A DNA stretch of 64,000 bases from positions 62,001-126,000 of the forward strand of contig WGNX01000005.1 of the NCBI GenBank assembly GCA_016124335.1, read 5' to 3'. The translations under genes and the position numbers were made by a program. The notes beneath the pieces were generated by a model. It saw only the letters and a list, made by a program, of their open reading frames with translations, searched no databases and was not told where the DNA came from. This DNA is from Alphaproteobacteria bacterium. Lineage in GTDB: Bacteria; Pseudomonadota; Alphaproteobacteria; CACIAM-22H2. Positions 8,259 through 19,164 of this stretch are shown here, piece after piece; the first letter of the stretch is position 1; each line of letters starts with the position of its first letter.

Positions 8259-8879
8259 CTATTCCGGGATCACGCCCTGCGCGCGCAGGAAGCCCAGCAG
8301 CGGCAGCAACGGCAGGCCCAGGATCACGAAGAAGTCGCCTTCCACGCGCGAAAAAAGCTGCGCGCCGATCCCCTCGAGCTGGTAGGCGCCGACCGAGGAA
8401 TGCGCGTCCTCGCCGATCGCATCGAGATAGCGGGCGATGAACGCGGCATCGAGCGGGCGCATGGTGAGCTTTGCCGGCTCGACGTGATGCCACACGCGCG
8501 TGCCGTTGCGGAAGACGACCACCGCCGTCACCAGCCGGTGCGTCTTGCCCGACAGCGCGCGCAGGTGTGCTTCGGCGTGCGCGCGGTCGACCGGCTTGTC
8601 GAACCAGACGCCGCCGCAATCGAGCATCTGGTCCGACCCGATGACGATCGTGCCGGGATGACGCTGGGCGATGCGGCGCGCCTTGTGTTCGGCAAGCGCC
8701 ACCGCGACGTCCTCGACGCCCGCACCCGCCGAGCGCATCGAAAGCTTGATCTCGTCCTCGTCGACATGCGCGGCATCGACCGCGAATTCGAGGCCCGCGC
8801 GCTCCAGCATCTCGCGGCGGAACCGGCTTTGCGAGGCGAGCACGACAAGCGGCGCTTCTTCGTTGCGAAGGCGCTTCAT
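8259..8879 (-). CDS. maf: Maf-family nucleotide pyrophosphatase
   Basis: A 206-residue Maf/HAM1-like protein that hydrolyses noncanonical or damaged nucleoside triphosphates. It carries LASQSRFRREML (the SxSPRR-like substrate loop, residues 14-25), the DEDEIK acidic motif (about 45), GSDQML (about 82) and the GAYQLEGIG motif (about 171). I chose the ATG at 8879 because it matches the family start and overlaps the ppsR stop as ATGA. The longer upstream reading runs through ppsR in another frame and is not coding. Confidence 0.92.
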   Translation of the reverse strand: MKRLRNEEAPLVVLASQSRFRREMLERAGLEFAVDAAHVDEDEIKLSMRSAGAGVEDVAVALAEHKARRIAQRHPGTIVIGSDQMLDCGGVWFDKPVDRAHAEAHLRALSGKTHRLVTAVVVFRNGTRVWHHVEPAKLTMRPLDAAFIARYLDAIGEDAHSSVGAYQLEGIGAQLFSRVEGDFFVILGLPLLPLLGFLRAQGVIPE

Positions 8880-9715
8880 GAAGGCCCGCCGGCTTTCTCG
8901 CGCCGCTCCTGCACCATCGTCATGATCTGTGCCGAGGTTTCCTCGATCGAGCGGCGCGCCACGTCGATGACCGGCCAGCCGCGCTGCGAGAAGAAGCGGC
9001 GCGCTTCGGTCACTTCGCTGCGGACCTTTTCGATATCCGTATAGTCCGTCTCGCGGCTTTCGTTGAGCATGTTGAGGCGGTTGCGGCGCAGTTGGACGAG
9101 CAGGTTCGGATCGTTCGTCAGGCCCACGAAAAGCGGCCCGTCCTCGCGCGCATTGAGCGTTTCGATTTCGTCGGGCAGTGCCACGCCGGGGACGAACGGC
9201 ACGTTCGCGGCCTTGATGCCGCGGTTTGCGAGATAGATGCAGGTCGGCGTCTTCGACGTACGCGAGACGCCGACCAGGATCACTTCGGCATCGCCAAGGC
9301 CCTGTGCCGCCTGCCCGTCGTCGTGGACCATGACCCAGTTGATCGCATCGATGCGACGGAAATAGTCGGCGTCGAGCGCATGCTGGCGACCGGGAAGGTT
9401 GCGCGTCTTCAGGCCGAGATAGTTCGTGAGCGCACCCATCGTGGGGTCGAGCACGGGGATGCACGGCATGCTCAGCTTGCGGCAGCCGTTTTCGAGGCCG
9501 GCGCGCGTCCGCTCTTCCATCAGCGTGTAGAGCACGATGCCCGGATTTGCCGCGATGCCGGCAAGCACCTTCTCGAGCTGGCGTTCGGAACGGATCATCG
9601 ACCACATGTGTTCGACCGGTTCGACATTCTCGAACTGCACCAGACACGCGCGAACGACGGAGTTCAGCGTCTCGCCGGTTGCGTCGGATACGAGGTGGAG
9701 ATGGAAGCGCTTCAT
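8876..9715 (-). CDS. ppsR: Pyruvate,phosphate dikinase / PEP synthase regulatory protein (DUF299)
   Basis: A 279-residue bifunctional kinase/pyrophosphorylase of the DUF299 family, which inactivates and reactivates its target by ADP-dependent phosphorylation and phosphate-dependent dephosphorylation. It starts MKRFHLHLVSDATGETL and has the P-loop GVSRTSKTPT (residues 149-158). The target is pyruvate,phosphate dikinase or PEP synthase; sequence alone does not say which. The ATG at 9715 is chosen because the family N-terminus begins there. This gene borders the replication origin in Caulobacter and other alphaproteobacteria, facing hemE as here. Confidence 0.93.
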   Translation of the reverse strand: MKRFHLHLVSDATGETLNSVVRACLVQFENVEPVEHMWSMIRSERQLEKVLAGIAANPGIVLYTLMEERTRAGLENGCRKLSMPCIPVLDPTMGALTNYLGLKTRNLPGRQHALDADYFRRIDAINWVMVHDDGQAAQGLGDAEVILVGVSRTSKTPTCIYLANRGIKAANVPFVPGVALPDEIETLNAREDGPLFVGLTNDPNLLVQLRRNRLNMLNESRETDYTDIEKVRSEVTEARRFFSQRGWPVIDVARRSIEETSAQIMTMVQERREKAGGPS

Positions 9716-9939
9716 CTGGGGATAGCGGGGAAAGCCGGCGTAAGGCGGGGTGTCGTCCACAGGGGCCAAATTCGGTCCCCAATCCGTATACACGACAAGC
9801 GGCGATTTGACACAGGGCGGACAGAATCCCGGCACCCTTCCGAATACCGGGGAAAACTCGTCCGGCACGATTTATCCACGCTTTGCGCGCTCGCTTCGTC
9901 CCCGCTATACGGTTTGCCGGAACAGCCATGCGCGCTATC

Positions 9940-10002
9940 TTTTCCCCGTATGCGCATCGCTTCGTCCACATGCCGGCATGGTCGGCACGCAAACGGGGAA
10001 AA
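9940..10002. repeat. Inverted repeat TTTTCCCCGT / ACGGGGAAAA in the candidate origin
   Basis: The arms 9940-9949 and 9993-10002 are perfect 10-bp inverted repeats separated by 43 bp, and they enclose the DnaA-box-like TCGTCCACA at 9962-9970. The spacing is too long for a simple transcription terminator, so the arms look more like paired protein-binding sites. Confidence 0.6.
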
Positions 10003-10062
10003 ATCCCGCGGACCACTGCCTCCCCGAAATCCACAGGCACCCACTACCCTCCACCTCCTTTT

Positions 10063-10079
10063 AAGAATCTTAGATTCTT
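10063..10079. repeat. AT-rich palindrome with two GANTC sites in the candidate origin
   Basis: AAGAATCT-T-AGATTCTT has perfect 8-bp arms around one base. It contains a GAATC and a GATTC, each matching GANTC, the recognition sequence of the alphaproteobacterial cell-cycle methylase CcrM. It sits in the most AT-rich part of the intergenic region, 70 bp from hemE. Confidence 0.65.
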
Positions 10080-10148
10080 GTTTATGAGGCGGGTGTTTCG
10101 GCAGATACATTCCGCCCGCTCAACCGAAGCCCGGATACCCGCACGTCG

Positions 10149-11216
10149 ATGAACAAAGCAGCTTTCGCGCCATCCGATGCCAAGCCGTTCGTGCGCAGTC
10201 TGCGCGGCGTCGTGCACGAACGCCCGTGCTTCTGGCTGATGCGACAGGCCGGCCGCTACCTGCCCGAGTATCGCGCGACACGGGCGCAGGCCAACGGTTT
10301 CGTCGATCTGTGCCTCCGGCCCGATCTTGCCTGCGAGATCACGTTGCAGCCGTTGCGCCGCTACGCCATGGACGCGGCGATCCTGTTTTCGGACATCCTG
10401 ATGGTGCCCTACGGGCTTGGCCAGAAGCTCGAATTCAAGGAAGGCGAAGGGCCTGTCCTCGATGCCGTGCGCGACGGCGCAGCGATCGCGAAGCTGGAAA
10501 AATCGGGCGGCGAATTCGATGCGCGCGTCGCGCCGATTTACGAAACGGTCCGGCGCGTTGCGGCGAACCTTCCCGGCAAGACCGCGCTGATCGGATTTGC
10601 CGGCGCACCCTGGACGGTCGCGACCTACATGGTCGAGGGCTGCGGCAGCAAGGATTTCGCGAATGTGCGCCTGCTCGCCTATCGCGATCGCATTGCATTT
10701 CAGGCGCTGATCGATCTGCTCGTGCGCGCGACAATCGGCTATCTGAAGCGGCAGATTTCGGCCGGTGCGGAAGCCGTCCAGCTGTTCGACACGTGGGCCG
10801 GCGTATTGCCGGAAGGCGAATATGCGCAGTGGGTCATCGACCCGGTGCGCCGGATCGTTGCGGCACTCGCGGCCGATCATCCGGAAATCCCGGTGATCTT
10901 CTTTCCGAAAGGCTCGGGAACGCTTTACGAAACGGCGGCGGAAATCCCGGGTGTCGCCGCACTGGGCATCGATACGGCCGTTCCGCTCGCCTATGCCAGA
11001 CGCCTGCAGGCGAAGGTTGCCGTCCAGGGAAACCTCGATCCCATCGTGCTGGCCGCAGGCGGCGAGGCGCTCGATCGTGCGGCCGGCCGAATTCTCGATA
11101 CGTTGGGCGCCGGCCCGTTCGTCTTCAACCTGGGCCACGGCGTCATCCCGCCCACCCCGCCGGAAAACGTGGCGCGGCTCGCGGACCTGATCCGGAACTG
11201 GCGCGCACCGCGATGA
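10149..11216 (+). CDS. hemE: Uroporphyrinogen decarboxylase
   Basis: A 355-residue enzyme that decarboxylates the four acetate groups of uroporphyrinogen III to give coproporphyrinogen III in heme synthesis. It shows the family signatures CFWLMRQAGRYLPEYR (residues 27-42) and LFSDILMVPYGLG (about 79-91), and the C-terminal FNLGHGVIPPTPPENV (about 326-341). The stop overlaps the hemH ATG (ATGA), so translation is coupled. It is the first gene rightward of the candidate origin. Confidence 0.96.
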   Translation: MNKAAFAPSDAKPFVRSLRGVVHERPCFWLMRQAGRYLPEYRATRAQANGFVDLCLRPDLACEITLQPLRRYAMDAAILFSDILMVPYGLGQKLEFKEGEGPVLDAVRDGAAIAKLEKSGGEFDARVAPIYETVRRVAANLPGKTALIGFAGAPWTVATYMVEGCGSKDFANVRLLAYRDRIAFQALIDLLVRATIGYLKRQISAGAEAVQLFDTWAGVLPEGEYAQWVIDPVRRIVAALAADHPEIPVIFFPKGSGTLYETAAEIPGVAALGIDTAVPLAYARRLQAKVAVQGNLDPIVLAAGGEALDRAAGRILDTLGAGPFVFNLGHGVIPPTPPENVARLADLIRNWRAPR

Positions 11217-12235
11217 CCCGGACCGCGATCGTCCTGTTCAATCTCGGCGGGCCCGATGCGCCCGCGTCCGTGCAGCCGTTCCTTTTCAATCTTTTCTCCG
11301 ATCCCGCGATCATCGGCTTGCCCAACCCGCTGCGCTGGCTCGTTGCCAAGCTGATTTCCTCGCGCCGCGCGCCGACCGCGCGGCACATCTATGGGCAGAT
11401 GGGCGGCGGCTCGCCGATCCTGCCCAACACGTTGATCCAGGCGCGCGCGCTGGAAGCCGCACTTGCCGATCTGGGCGAGGTCCGCTGCTTTCCGGCCATG
11501 CGCTACTGGCATCCGATGACCGATGCGGCGGCGCGCGAGGTTGCCGCATATGCGCCCGCGCGGATCCTGCTCTTGCCGCTCTATCCGCAGTATTCCACGA
11601 CGACGACGGCAAGCTCGATGAAGGCGTGGCACGAAGCGGCGCGCGCCGCCGGCATCACGGCACCCATGCAATCGGCCTGCTGCTATCCGCGCCAGCCCGG
11701 TTTCATAGCCGCACTTGCCGACCTGATCGGAGCGCACTACGCGAAGGCCGTTGCGCACGGAAAGCCGCGCATCCTGTTTTCGGCGCACGGCCTGCCGAAG
11801 AAGGTCATCGACGCGGGCGACCCTTACCAGGCGCAGGTCGAGATGACGGTTGGCGAAACCGTTTCAAAGCTCGGCATCCGCGATCTCGATCATGTCGTCT
11901 GCTACCAGAGCCGCGTGGGCCCGCTCGAATGGATCGGCCCCAGCACCGAGGACGAGGTGAAGCGCGCGGGTCGCGATCGCGTACCGGCGGTGGTGGTGCC
12001 TGTCGCGTTCGTCTCCGAGCATTCCGAGACGCTGGTGGAACTCGACATCGAGTACCGCAAGCTCGCGGAGGATGCGGGCGTGCCGTATTACACGCGCGTG
12101 CCCGCCGTCTCCGCGCATCCCGAGTTCATCCGCGGGCTTGCCGAGATCGCGCGTGCGCTCGTGCGCAAGCCGCCGGCGGTGCCGGTGCGCATCTGTCCCG
12201 GGCGTTGCGGCAAATGCCCGACGGCGGCCGCCTGA
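11213..12235 (+). CDS. hemH: Ferrochelatase, probable [2Fe-2S] type
   Basis: A 340-residue ferrochelatase that inserts Fe2+ into protoporphyrin (or coproporphyrin). It has the N-terminal LFNLGGPDAP motif, the catalytic SAHGLPKKVID with His192, and FVSEHSETLVELDIEY (about 266-281) carrying the second metal-side residues. The C-terminus has CxxxCxxC (Cys328, Cys332, Cys335), with an internal Cys pair at 156-157. This resembles the four-Cys pattern reported for iron-sulfur ferrochelatases. The start is the ATG overlapping the hemE stop. Confidence 0.95.
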   Translation: MTRTAIVLFNLGGPDAPASVQPFLFNLFSDPAIIGLPNPLRWLVAKLISSRRAPTARHIYGQMGGGSPILPNTLIQARALEAALADLGEVRCFPAMRYWHPMTDAAAREVAAYAPARILLLPLYPQYSTTTTASSMKAWHEAARAAGITAPMQSACCYPRQPGFIAALADLIGAHYAKAVAHGKPRILFSAHGLPKKVIDAGDPYQAQVEMTVGETVSKLGIRDLDHVVCYQSRVGPLEWIGPSTEDEVKRAGRDRVPAVVVPVAFVSEHSETLVELDIEYRKLAEDAGVPYYTRVPAVSAHPEFIRGLAEIARALVRKPPAVPVRICPGRCGKCPTAAA

Positions 12236-12259
12236 CGGGCCTGCGGGGGAGAAGCATCC

Positions 12260-12709
12260 GTGGAAGCGATTTCAGACAAGATCAACGACTGGTATCTCTG
12301 GTTCAAATGGCTGCACGTGGTCTCGGTGATCGCTTGGATGGCAGGGCTTCTCTACCTGCCCCGGCTGTTCGTCTACCATTGCGCGGCGACAGCCGGTTCG
12401 GAACTGTCCGAGACGCTCAAGGTCATGGAACGCCGGCTGCTGCGCGCGATCATGAACCCGGCGATGGTTTCGGCGTGGGTGTTCGGCGGGCTGATGCTGT
12501 CAGTCCAGGACTGGGCCGGCGGGTGGCTGCACGTGAAGCTCGCCGCGGTCGTGGTGATGAGCTACCACCACCATCTTCAGGCGCGCTGGCGCAAGGACTT
12601 CGAGGCCGACCGGAACAAGCGTTCGGCCCGCTTTTACCGCCTCCAGAACGAGGTTCCGACGGTCCTGATGCTGCTCATCGTCCTGATGGTGATCGTCAAG
12701 CCCTTCTGA
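12260..12709 (+). CDS. hemJ: Protoporphyrinogen IX oxidase, HemJ type
   Basis: A 149-residue membrane protein that oxidises protoporphyrinogen IX to protoporphyrin IX. It has four hydrophobic helices (about 14-36, 60-82, 88-104 and 127-146). The HVVSVIAWMAGLLYLPRLFVYH segment holds the conserved His (residue 19) and Arg, and HVKLAAVVVMSYHHH holds the second His/Lys cluster. It completes a hemE-hemH-hemJ group with a 24-bp gap after hemH. Confidence 0.93.
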   Translation: MEAISDKINDWYLWFKWLHVVSVIAWMAGLLYLPRLFVYHCAATAGSELSETLKVMERRLLRAIMNPAMVSAWVFGGLMLSVQDWAGGWLHVKLAAVVVMSYHHHLQARWRKDFEADRNKRSARFYRLQNEVPTVLMLLIVLMVIVKPF

Positions 12710-12718
12710 CGGGGGCGA

Positions 12719-12746
12719 TTGACTTCCCCCTTGGATCGGCTAGATT
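12719..12746 (+). promoter_or_regulatory. Predicted sigma-70-type promoter for rho
   Basis: TTGACT (12719-12724) and TAGATT (12741-12746) are separated by 16 bp; five and four of six bases match consensus. It lies 10 bp after hemJ and would give a leader of roughly 190 nt before the rho ATG at 12945. Confidence 0.5.
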
Positions 12747-12754
12747 GGCCCCCG

Positions 12755-12944
12755 GATGGGCGTCTGGCCCGTTCATATGGCCGCGTTTCTCGACGGCCGA
12801 TCCTTCCCGACGACGATTTCCAAGGGTAGCTCGATCCGCACGGATGCTTGGCGTCCGTACGGGCCCCGAAGCCCCGGATCGCCAGCCGGGCCCCCGCGAC
12901 GAGGTCGCGATCCCTCCTCTCCCCACCAAGCCCAAGAAATCCGG
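12755..12944 (+). promoter_or_regulatory. Long rho leader with hairpins and a C-rich, G-poor segment
   Basis: The leader contains short GC hairpins, for example GCGAC-GAG-GTCGC at about 12896-12908 and ACGGA/TCCGT near 12840-12858. The last 32 nt before the start (12911-12942) have about 17 C and only 2 G, the composition favoured by Rho utilisation sites. Rho genes are often autoregulated by Rho-dependent attenuation in their leader; that is inferred here. Confidence 0.45.
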
Positions 12945-14330
<1,386 letters not shown>

Positions 14331-14337
14331 GACGGGC

Positions 14338-14676
14338 TTGCGGCGGTTGCACATCATCGTCGCGGGGCCCTTTACCGCCCCCGACGCCGAAGGCCGGGCC
14401 GCGAACCTCGCGCGCATGAACCGTGCGGCGGTCGAGGTGGCCCGCAAGGGCCACATCCCCGTGATCGGCGTGAATGCGGCCCTGCCGGTGCTGGAAGCGG
14501 CAGGGCTGCCGTTCAACCACCCGTGGATGATGGAAATTTCGCTCGCCGTGGCCGACCGGTGCGATGCGTGCCTGCACATCGCGCGCTCGCCGGGCGCCGA
14601 CCGGGAAGCCGAGCTGGTCCGTGCCAAGGGCCTGCCGGTCTGGACCCGGATCGAAGACGTGCCGCCAGCAGAATAA
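14338..14676 (+). CDS. DUF4406-like / nucleoside 2-deoxyribosyltransferase-like protein
   Basis: A 112-residue protein starting with TTG 7 bp after rho. It contains IIVAGPFTAPD (residues 6-16), repeated alanines and HIPVIGVNAALPVLE, and ends with a short beta strand (LPVWTRIEDVP). This resembles the Rossmann-like DUF4406/nucleoside deoxyribosyltransferase fold. The active-site Glu of true transferases is not obvious, so its activity is unknown. It may be co-transcribed with rho or with the kinase gene 37 bp downstream. Confidence 0.6.
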   Translation: MRRLHIIVAGPFTAPDAEGRAANLARMNRAAVEVARKGHIPVIGVNAALPVLEAAGLPFNHPWMMEISLAVADRCDACLHIARSPGADREAELVRAKGLPVWTRIEDVPPAE

Positions 14677-14713
14677 CCGGTTAATCTCGGCTACGATCCT
14701 GTTGAGGCCGGGC

Positions 14714-16630
<1,917 letters not shown>

Positions 16631-16633
16631 CGT

Positions 16634-17104
16634 CTACAGCGCCGACCCGTCCTTGCGCGTATAGGTGAAGGTCTGTGCCGCGGATGCGGCGACGTCGTCG
16701 TCCGGATAGTGCGCGACCTCGCCCGGCGTGCGGTCGCCGACCTCGAGATAGACGACGTCTTCCTTGCCCTCGTTGACGAGACAATGACCGTCGGCCACGC
16801 CTGCCGGGAAGCCCGCGCACATGCCGGGGCCGAGCTTCGTCTTGCCGGAATCGGTGACCAGCGTGGCGGTGCCCGAGACGATGTAGACGAACTCGTCCTG
16901 CCGCTCGTGCCAGTGGCGCAGCGCGCTCATGGCACCGGGCGGCAGGCGCGTGAGATTGACCCCGAAATTCTTGAGGCCCAGCGGATCGCCCAGCACGCGC
17001 TTTTCGCGCGCACCGACCTTGCTGCGCAGCGGTTCCGGATAGCCCGCGCCGATGCGCGGGCTGACCGATGCTGGATCGAGAACCGGCCCCTTGCGTGCGC
17101 TCAC
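16634..17104 (-). CDS. Cupin-domain protein
   Basis: A 156-residue protein with a single cupin barrel (residues 45-115). HWHERQDEFVYIVSG is the metal-binding motif 1 (H64, H66, E70) and GHCLVNEG lies in motif 2. The start is a GTG at 17104 that overlaps the quinone-reductase stop (GTGA). Function is unknown; such cupins bind metals and small molecules or act as isomerases. It is the last gene of a three-gene minus-strand operon. Confidence 0.8.
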   Translation of the reverse strand: MSARKGPVLDPASVSPRIGAGYPEPLRSKVGAREKRVLGDPLGLKNFGVNLTRLPPGAMSALRHWHERQDEFVYIVSGTATLVTDSGKTKLGPGMCAGFPAGVADGHCLVNEGKEDVVYLEVGDRTPGEVAHYPDDDVAASAAQTFTYTRKDGSAL

Positions 17105-18069
17105 GGGATCAGGACGACCGAGCCGGTCGTCTTGCGGCCTTCGAGATCCTGATGGCAGCGCACCACGTCCTTGAGCGCGTATTCCGCCGTCGTCTCGATC
17201 TTCACGATGCCCTTGGCGACCACGTCGAAAAGTTCGGCGGCCGTCGCGACGAGATCGGTCTTCTGGGCGATATAGGTGAAGAGCGTGGGCCGGGTGATGT
17301 AGAGCGAGCCCTTCTGCGCCAGCAAGCCCGTGTTGAACGGCTCGACCGGGCCGGAGGATTGGCCGAACAGGGCGACGAGACCCAGCGGGCGCAGACAGTC
17401 GAGCGACTTGAGGAACGTGTCCTTGCCGACCGAGTCATAGACGACCGGCACGCCTGCCGGCACGATCGCGCGCGCGGCGGCGACGAAATCGGTCTCGCGG
17501 TAGAGGACCGGATGGTGGCAGCCATGCGCGCTTGCCAGCGCCGCCTTTTCCTTCGAGCCGACCGTGCCGATGGTGGTGGCGCCCAGATGCCTGGCCCACT
17601 GGCAGGCGATGAGGCCCACGCCGCCGGCGGCGGCATGGAACAGGATCGTGTCGCCGGGCTGGACCTTGTAGGTGCGGCGAAGCAGGTACTGCGCCGTCAT
17701 GCCCTTGAGCATCATCGAGGCGGCCTGCTTGTCGCTGACGCCGGCCGGGATCTTGACCATGCGGTCGGCCGGCACGATGCGTTTTTCGACGTAAGCCCCC
17801 GGCCCCGTCACATAGGCAATGCGGTCGCCCGGCTTGAAATCGCTGACGCCGGCACCGACGGCCTCGACGACGCCCGCCGCTTCGTTGCCCGGTACGAACG
17901 GCGTCTGGGCCGGATAGAGACCGGAGCGGAAATACGTATCGATGAAGTTGACGCCGATTGCGGTGTGCCTGACGAGGAGTTCGCCCTGCCCGGGCGCGCC
18001 GACCTCGATGTCCTCGTAGGTCATTGCCTCGGGACCACCCGTCTTGTGGACGCGGACTGCCTTCACCAT
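17101..18069 (-). CDS. NADPH:quinone oxidoreductase (zeta-crystallin-like MDR)
   Basis: A 322-residue zinc-free medium-chain dehydrogenase. It has the GroES-like N-terminal domain (residues 1-120, GVNFIDTYFRSGLYP and PFVPGNEAAGVVEAVG) and a Rossmann domain with AAAGGVGLIACQWA (about 145-158). Related enzymes reduce quinones or enones with NADPH. I chose the ATG at 18069, 14 bp after the dienelactone hydrolase gene; the long upstream reading crosses that gene and is not used. The context suggests detoxification or metabolism of unsaturated carbonyls. Confidence 0.9.
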   Translation of the reverse strand: MVKAVRVHKTGGPEAMTYEDIEVGAPGQGELLVRHTAIGVNFIDTYFRSGLYPAQTPFVPGNEAAGVVEAVGAGVSDFKPGDRIAYVTGPGAYVEKRIVPADRMVKIPAGVSDKQAASMMLKGMTAQYLLRRTYKVQPGDTILFHAAAGGVGLIACQWARHLGATTIGTVGSKEKAALASAHGCHHPVLYRETDFVAAARAIVPAGVPVVYDSVGKDTFLKSLDCLRPLGLVALFGQSSGPVEPFNTGLLAQKGSLYITRPTLFTYIAQKTDLVATAAELFDVVAKGIVKIETTAEYALKDVVRCHQDLEGRKTTGSVVLIP

Positions 18070-18083
18070 TTCGCGACGCTCCT

Positions 18084-18794
18084 TCAGCCGAGATGCTTCT
18101 TGAAAAATTCCGACGTCCGCCCGTTGGCGAGATCGGCCGAGGCTTTGTCGTAATGCTTTCCGCCCACGCGCGCAAATGCATGATCCTGACCGGCATAGCT
18201 GTGGATCGTGACCTGCGGGTTCTTGCCCAGCGCCGCCGCGATCGTTTTCTGCGCGTCGGGCGGCACGAACCCGTCCTTTTCGGCAACATGCAGCATCAGC
18301 GGTTTTGAAATGCCACCGGCAATGTCGAGCGCGCCCTCGATGCCCACGCCGTAATACGCGACCGAGGCGTCGCTGTCGGACAGGCACGCCATTTTGTAGG
18401 TGAGATGGCCACCCAGACAGTAGCCGACCGTGCCGGCCTTGCCGGTGCAGGCCGGGTGCGCGCGAAGTGCCGCCAGCGTGACGATCAGGTCTTCCGCGCC
18501 GAGCGCGAAATCGAATCCCTTGAAGAGTTCGAAGGCCCGCGCCCATTCCGCGTCGGTCTGGTCGGTGATCTGGATGCCGGGTTCCTGGCGCCAGAAGATG
18601 TCGGGGCACGCGACGACATAGCCCTGTTTGGCATAGCCGTCGGCAAGGTCGCGCATGACCTTGTTGACCCCGAAAATCTCCTGGATCAGGAGCAGGCCTG
18701 GCCCCTTGCCGGACGGCGGCAGGGCCACATACGAATCGAATTTTCCACCGAACTTGGGATGCGGCGTTTTCGCCGCGACGCTCAGGGTTGCCAT
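18084..18794 (-). CDS. Dienelactone hydrolase family protein
   Basis: A 236-residue alpha/beta hydrolase with the nucleophile motif GYCLGG (about residue 124), where Cys replaces the usual Ser, an Asp in VAEKDGFVPP (about 173) and His in GQDHAF (about 205). This is the dienelactone hydrolase triad. Members open lactone rings in aromatic catabolism, but many have unknown substrates. It heads the operon with the quinone reductase and cupin genes, and is divergent from the DUF6489 gene. Confidence 0.88.
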   Translation of the reverse strand: MATLSVAAKTPHPKFGGKFDSYVALPPSGKGPGLLLIQEIFGVNKVMRDLADGYAKQGYVVACPDIFWRQEPGIQITDQTDAEWARAFELFKGFDFALGAEDLIVTLAALRAHPACTGKAGTVGYCLGGHLTYKMACLSDSDASVAYYGVGIEGALDIAGGISKPLMLHVAEKDGFVPPDAQKTIAAALGKNPQVTIHSYAGQDHAFARVGGKHYDKASADLANGRTSEFFKKHLG

Positions 18795-18929
18795 GGCGGT
18801 CTCCTCCTCGGTGTAAAAATGATGAGATCGACTTAGTGCCCCGGCATGGCTTTGGCAAGCTTGGGCCGGTTGCGGCGGTGCGCGGCCAGCCTTATGGTCG
18901 CCCGACGCTTGGCCGGGGAGTTCACGCCG

Positions 18930-19163
18930 ATGAAGATCACGATCAATGTCGACTGCACGCCCGAAGAGGCGCGTGCGTTCATGGGCCTGCCCGACGTGCG
19001 CCCGATGCAGGATGCAGTGATGGCCCAGATGACGAGCCGGCTGGAAAGCGCGATGAAGGCGATGGACCCCGAAACGGTGCTGCGCCAGTGGTTCACGGGT
19101 GCGGGCTGGGAGCAGATGCAGAAGTTCTGGTCGATGTCGAATATGGGCGAGAAGGCCAAGTAA
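18930..19163 (+). CDS. DUF6489 family small protein
   Basis: A 77-residue protein starting MKITINVDCTPEEARAFMGLPDV, then PMQDAVMAQM and a helical C-terminus ending FWSMSNMGEKAK. This matches a small alphaproteobacterial family of unknown function (DUF6489). I start it at the ATG at 18930 since the 28 codons before it are unlike the family. The next gene starts one base after its stop, so they are probably co-translated. Confidence 0.8.
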   Translation: MKITINVDCTPEEARAFMGLPDVRPMQDAVMAQMTSRLESAMKAMDPETVLRQWFTGAGWEQMQKFWSMSNMGEKAK

Positions 19164-19164
19164 C

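Larger units (their letters stand above)
9716..10148. other. Candidate chromosomal replication origin (oriC) between ppsR and hemE
   Basis: A 433-bp stretch with no gene, where the coding strand switches outward on both sides. It holds one good DnaA-box-like 9-mer, TTATCCACG at 9872-9880 (one mismatch to TTATCCACA), and three weaker ones with two mismatches, all on the plus strand: 9753-9761, 9962-9970 and 10027-10035. GANTC sites lie at 9824-9828, 10065-10069 and 10073-10077. An AT-rich patch covers 10058-10087. GGGGAAA(A) recurs at 9727, 9849 and 9995, and its complement at 9941. The ppsR/hemE context is the known origin location in Caulobacter. Origin function is inferred. Confidence 0.7.

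Noticed and set aside
10063-10079. CtrA-type TTAA-N7-TTAA box near hemE
   Set aside because: Only one TTAA half (10061-10064) is present; the second half at the right spacing reads AGAT.
12756-12944. In-frame upstream extension of rho giving a 524-residue protein
   Set aside because: The extra 63 residues do not resemble Rho, and the family N-terminus MNLQELK starts at 12945; the stretch is better read as a leader.
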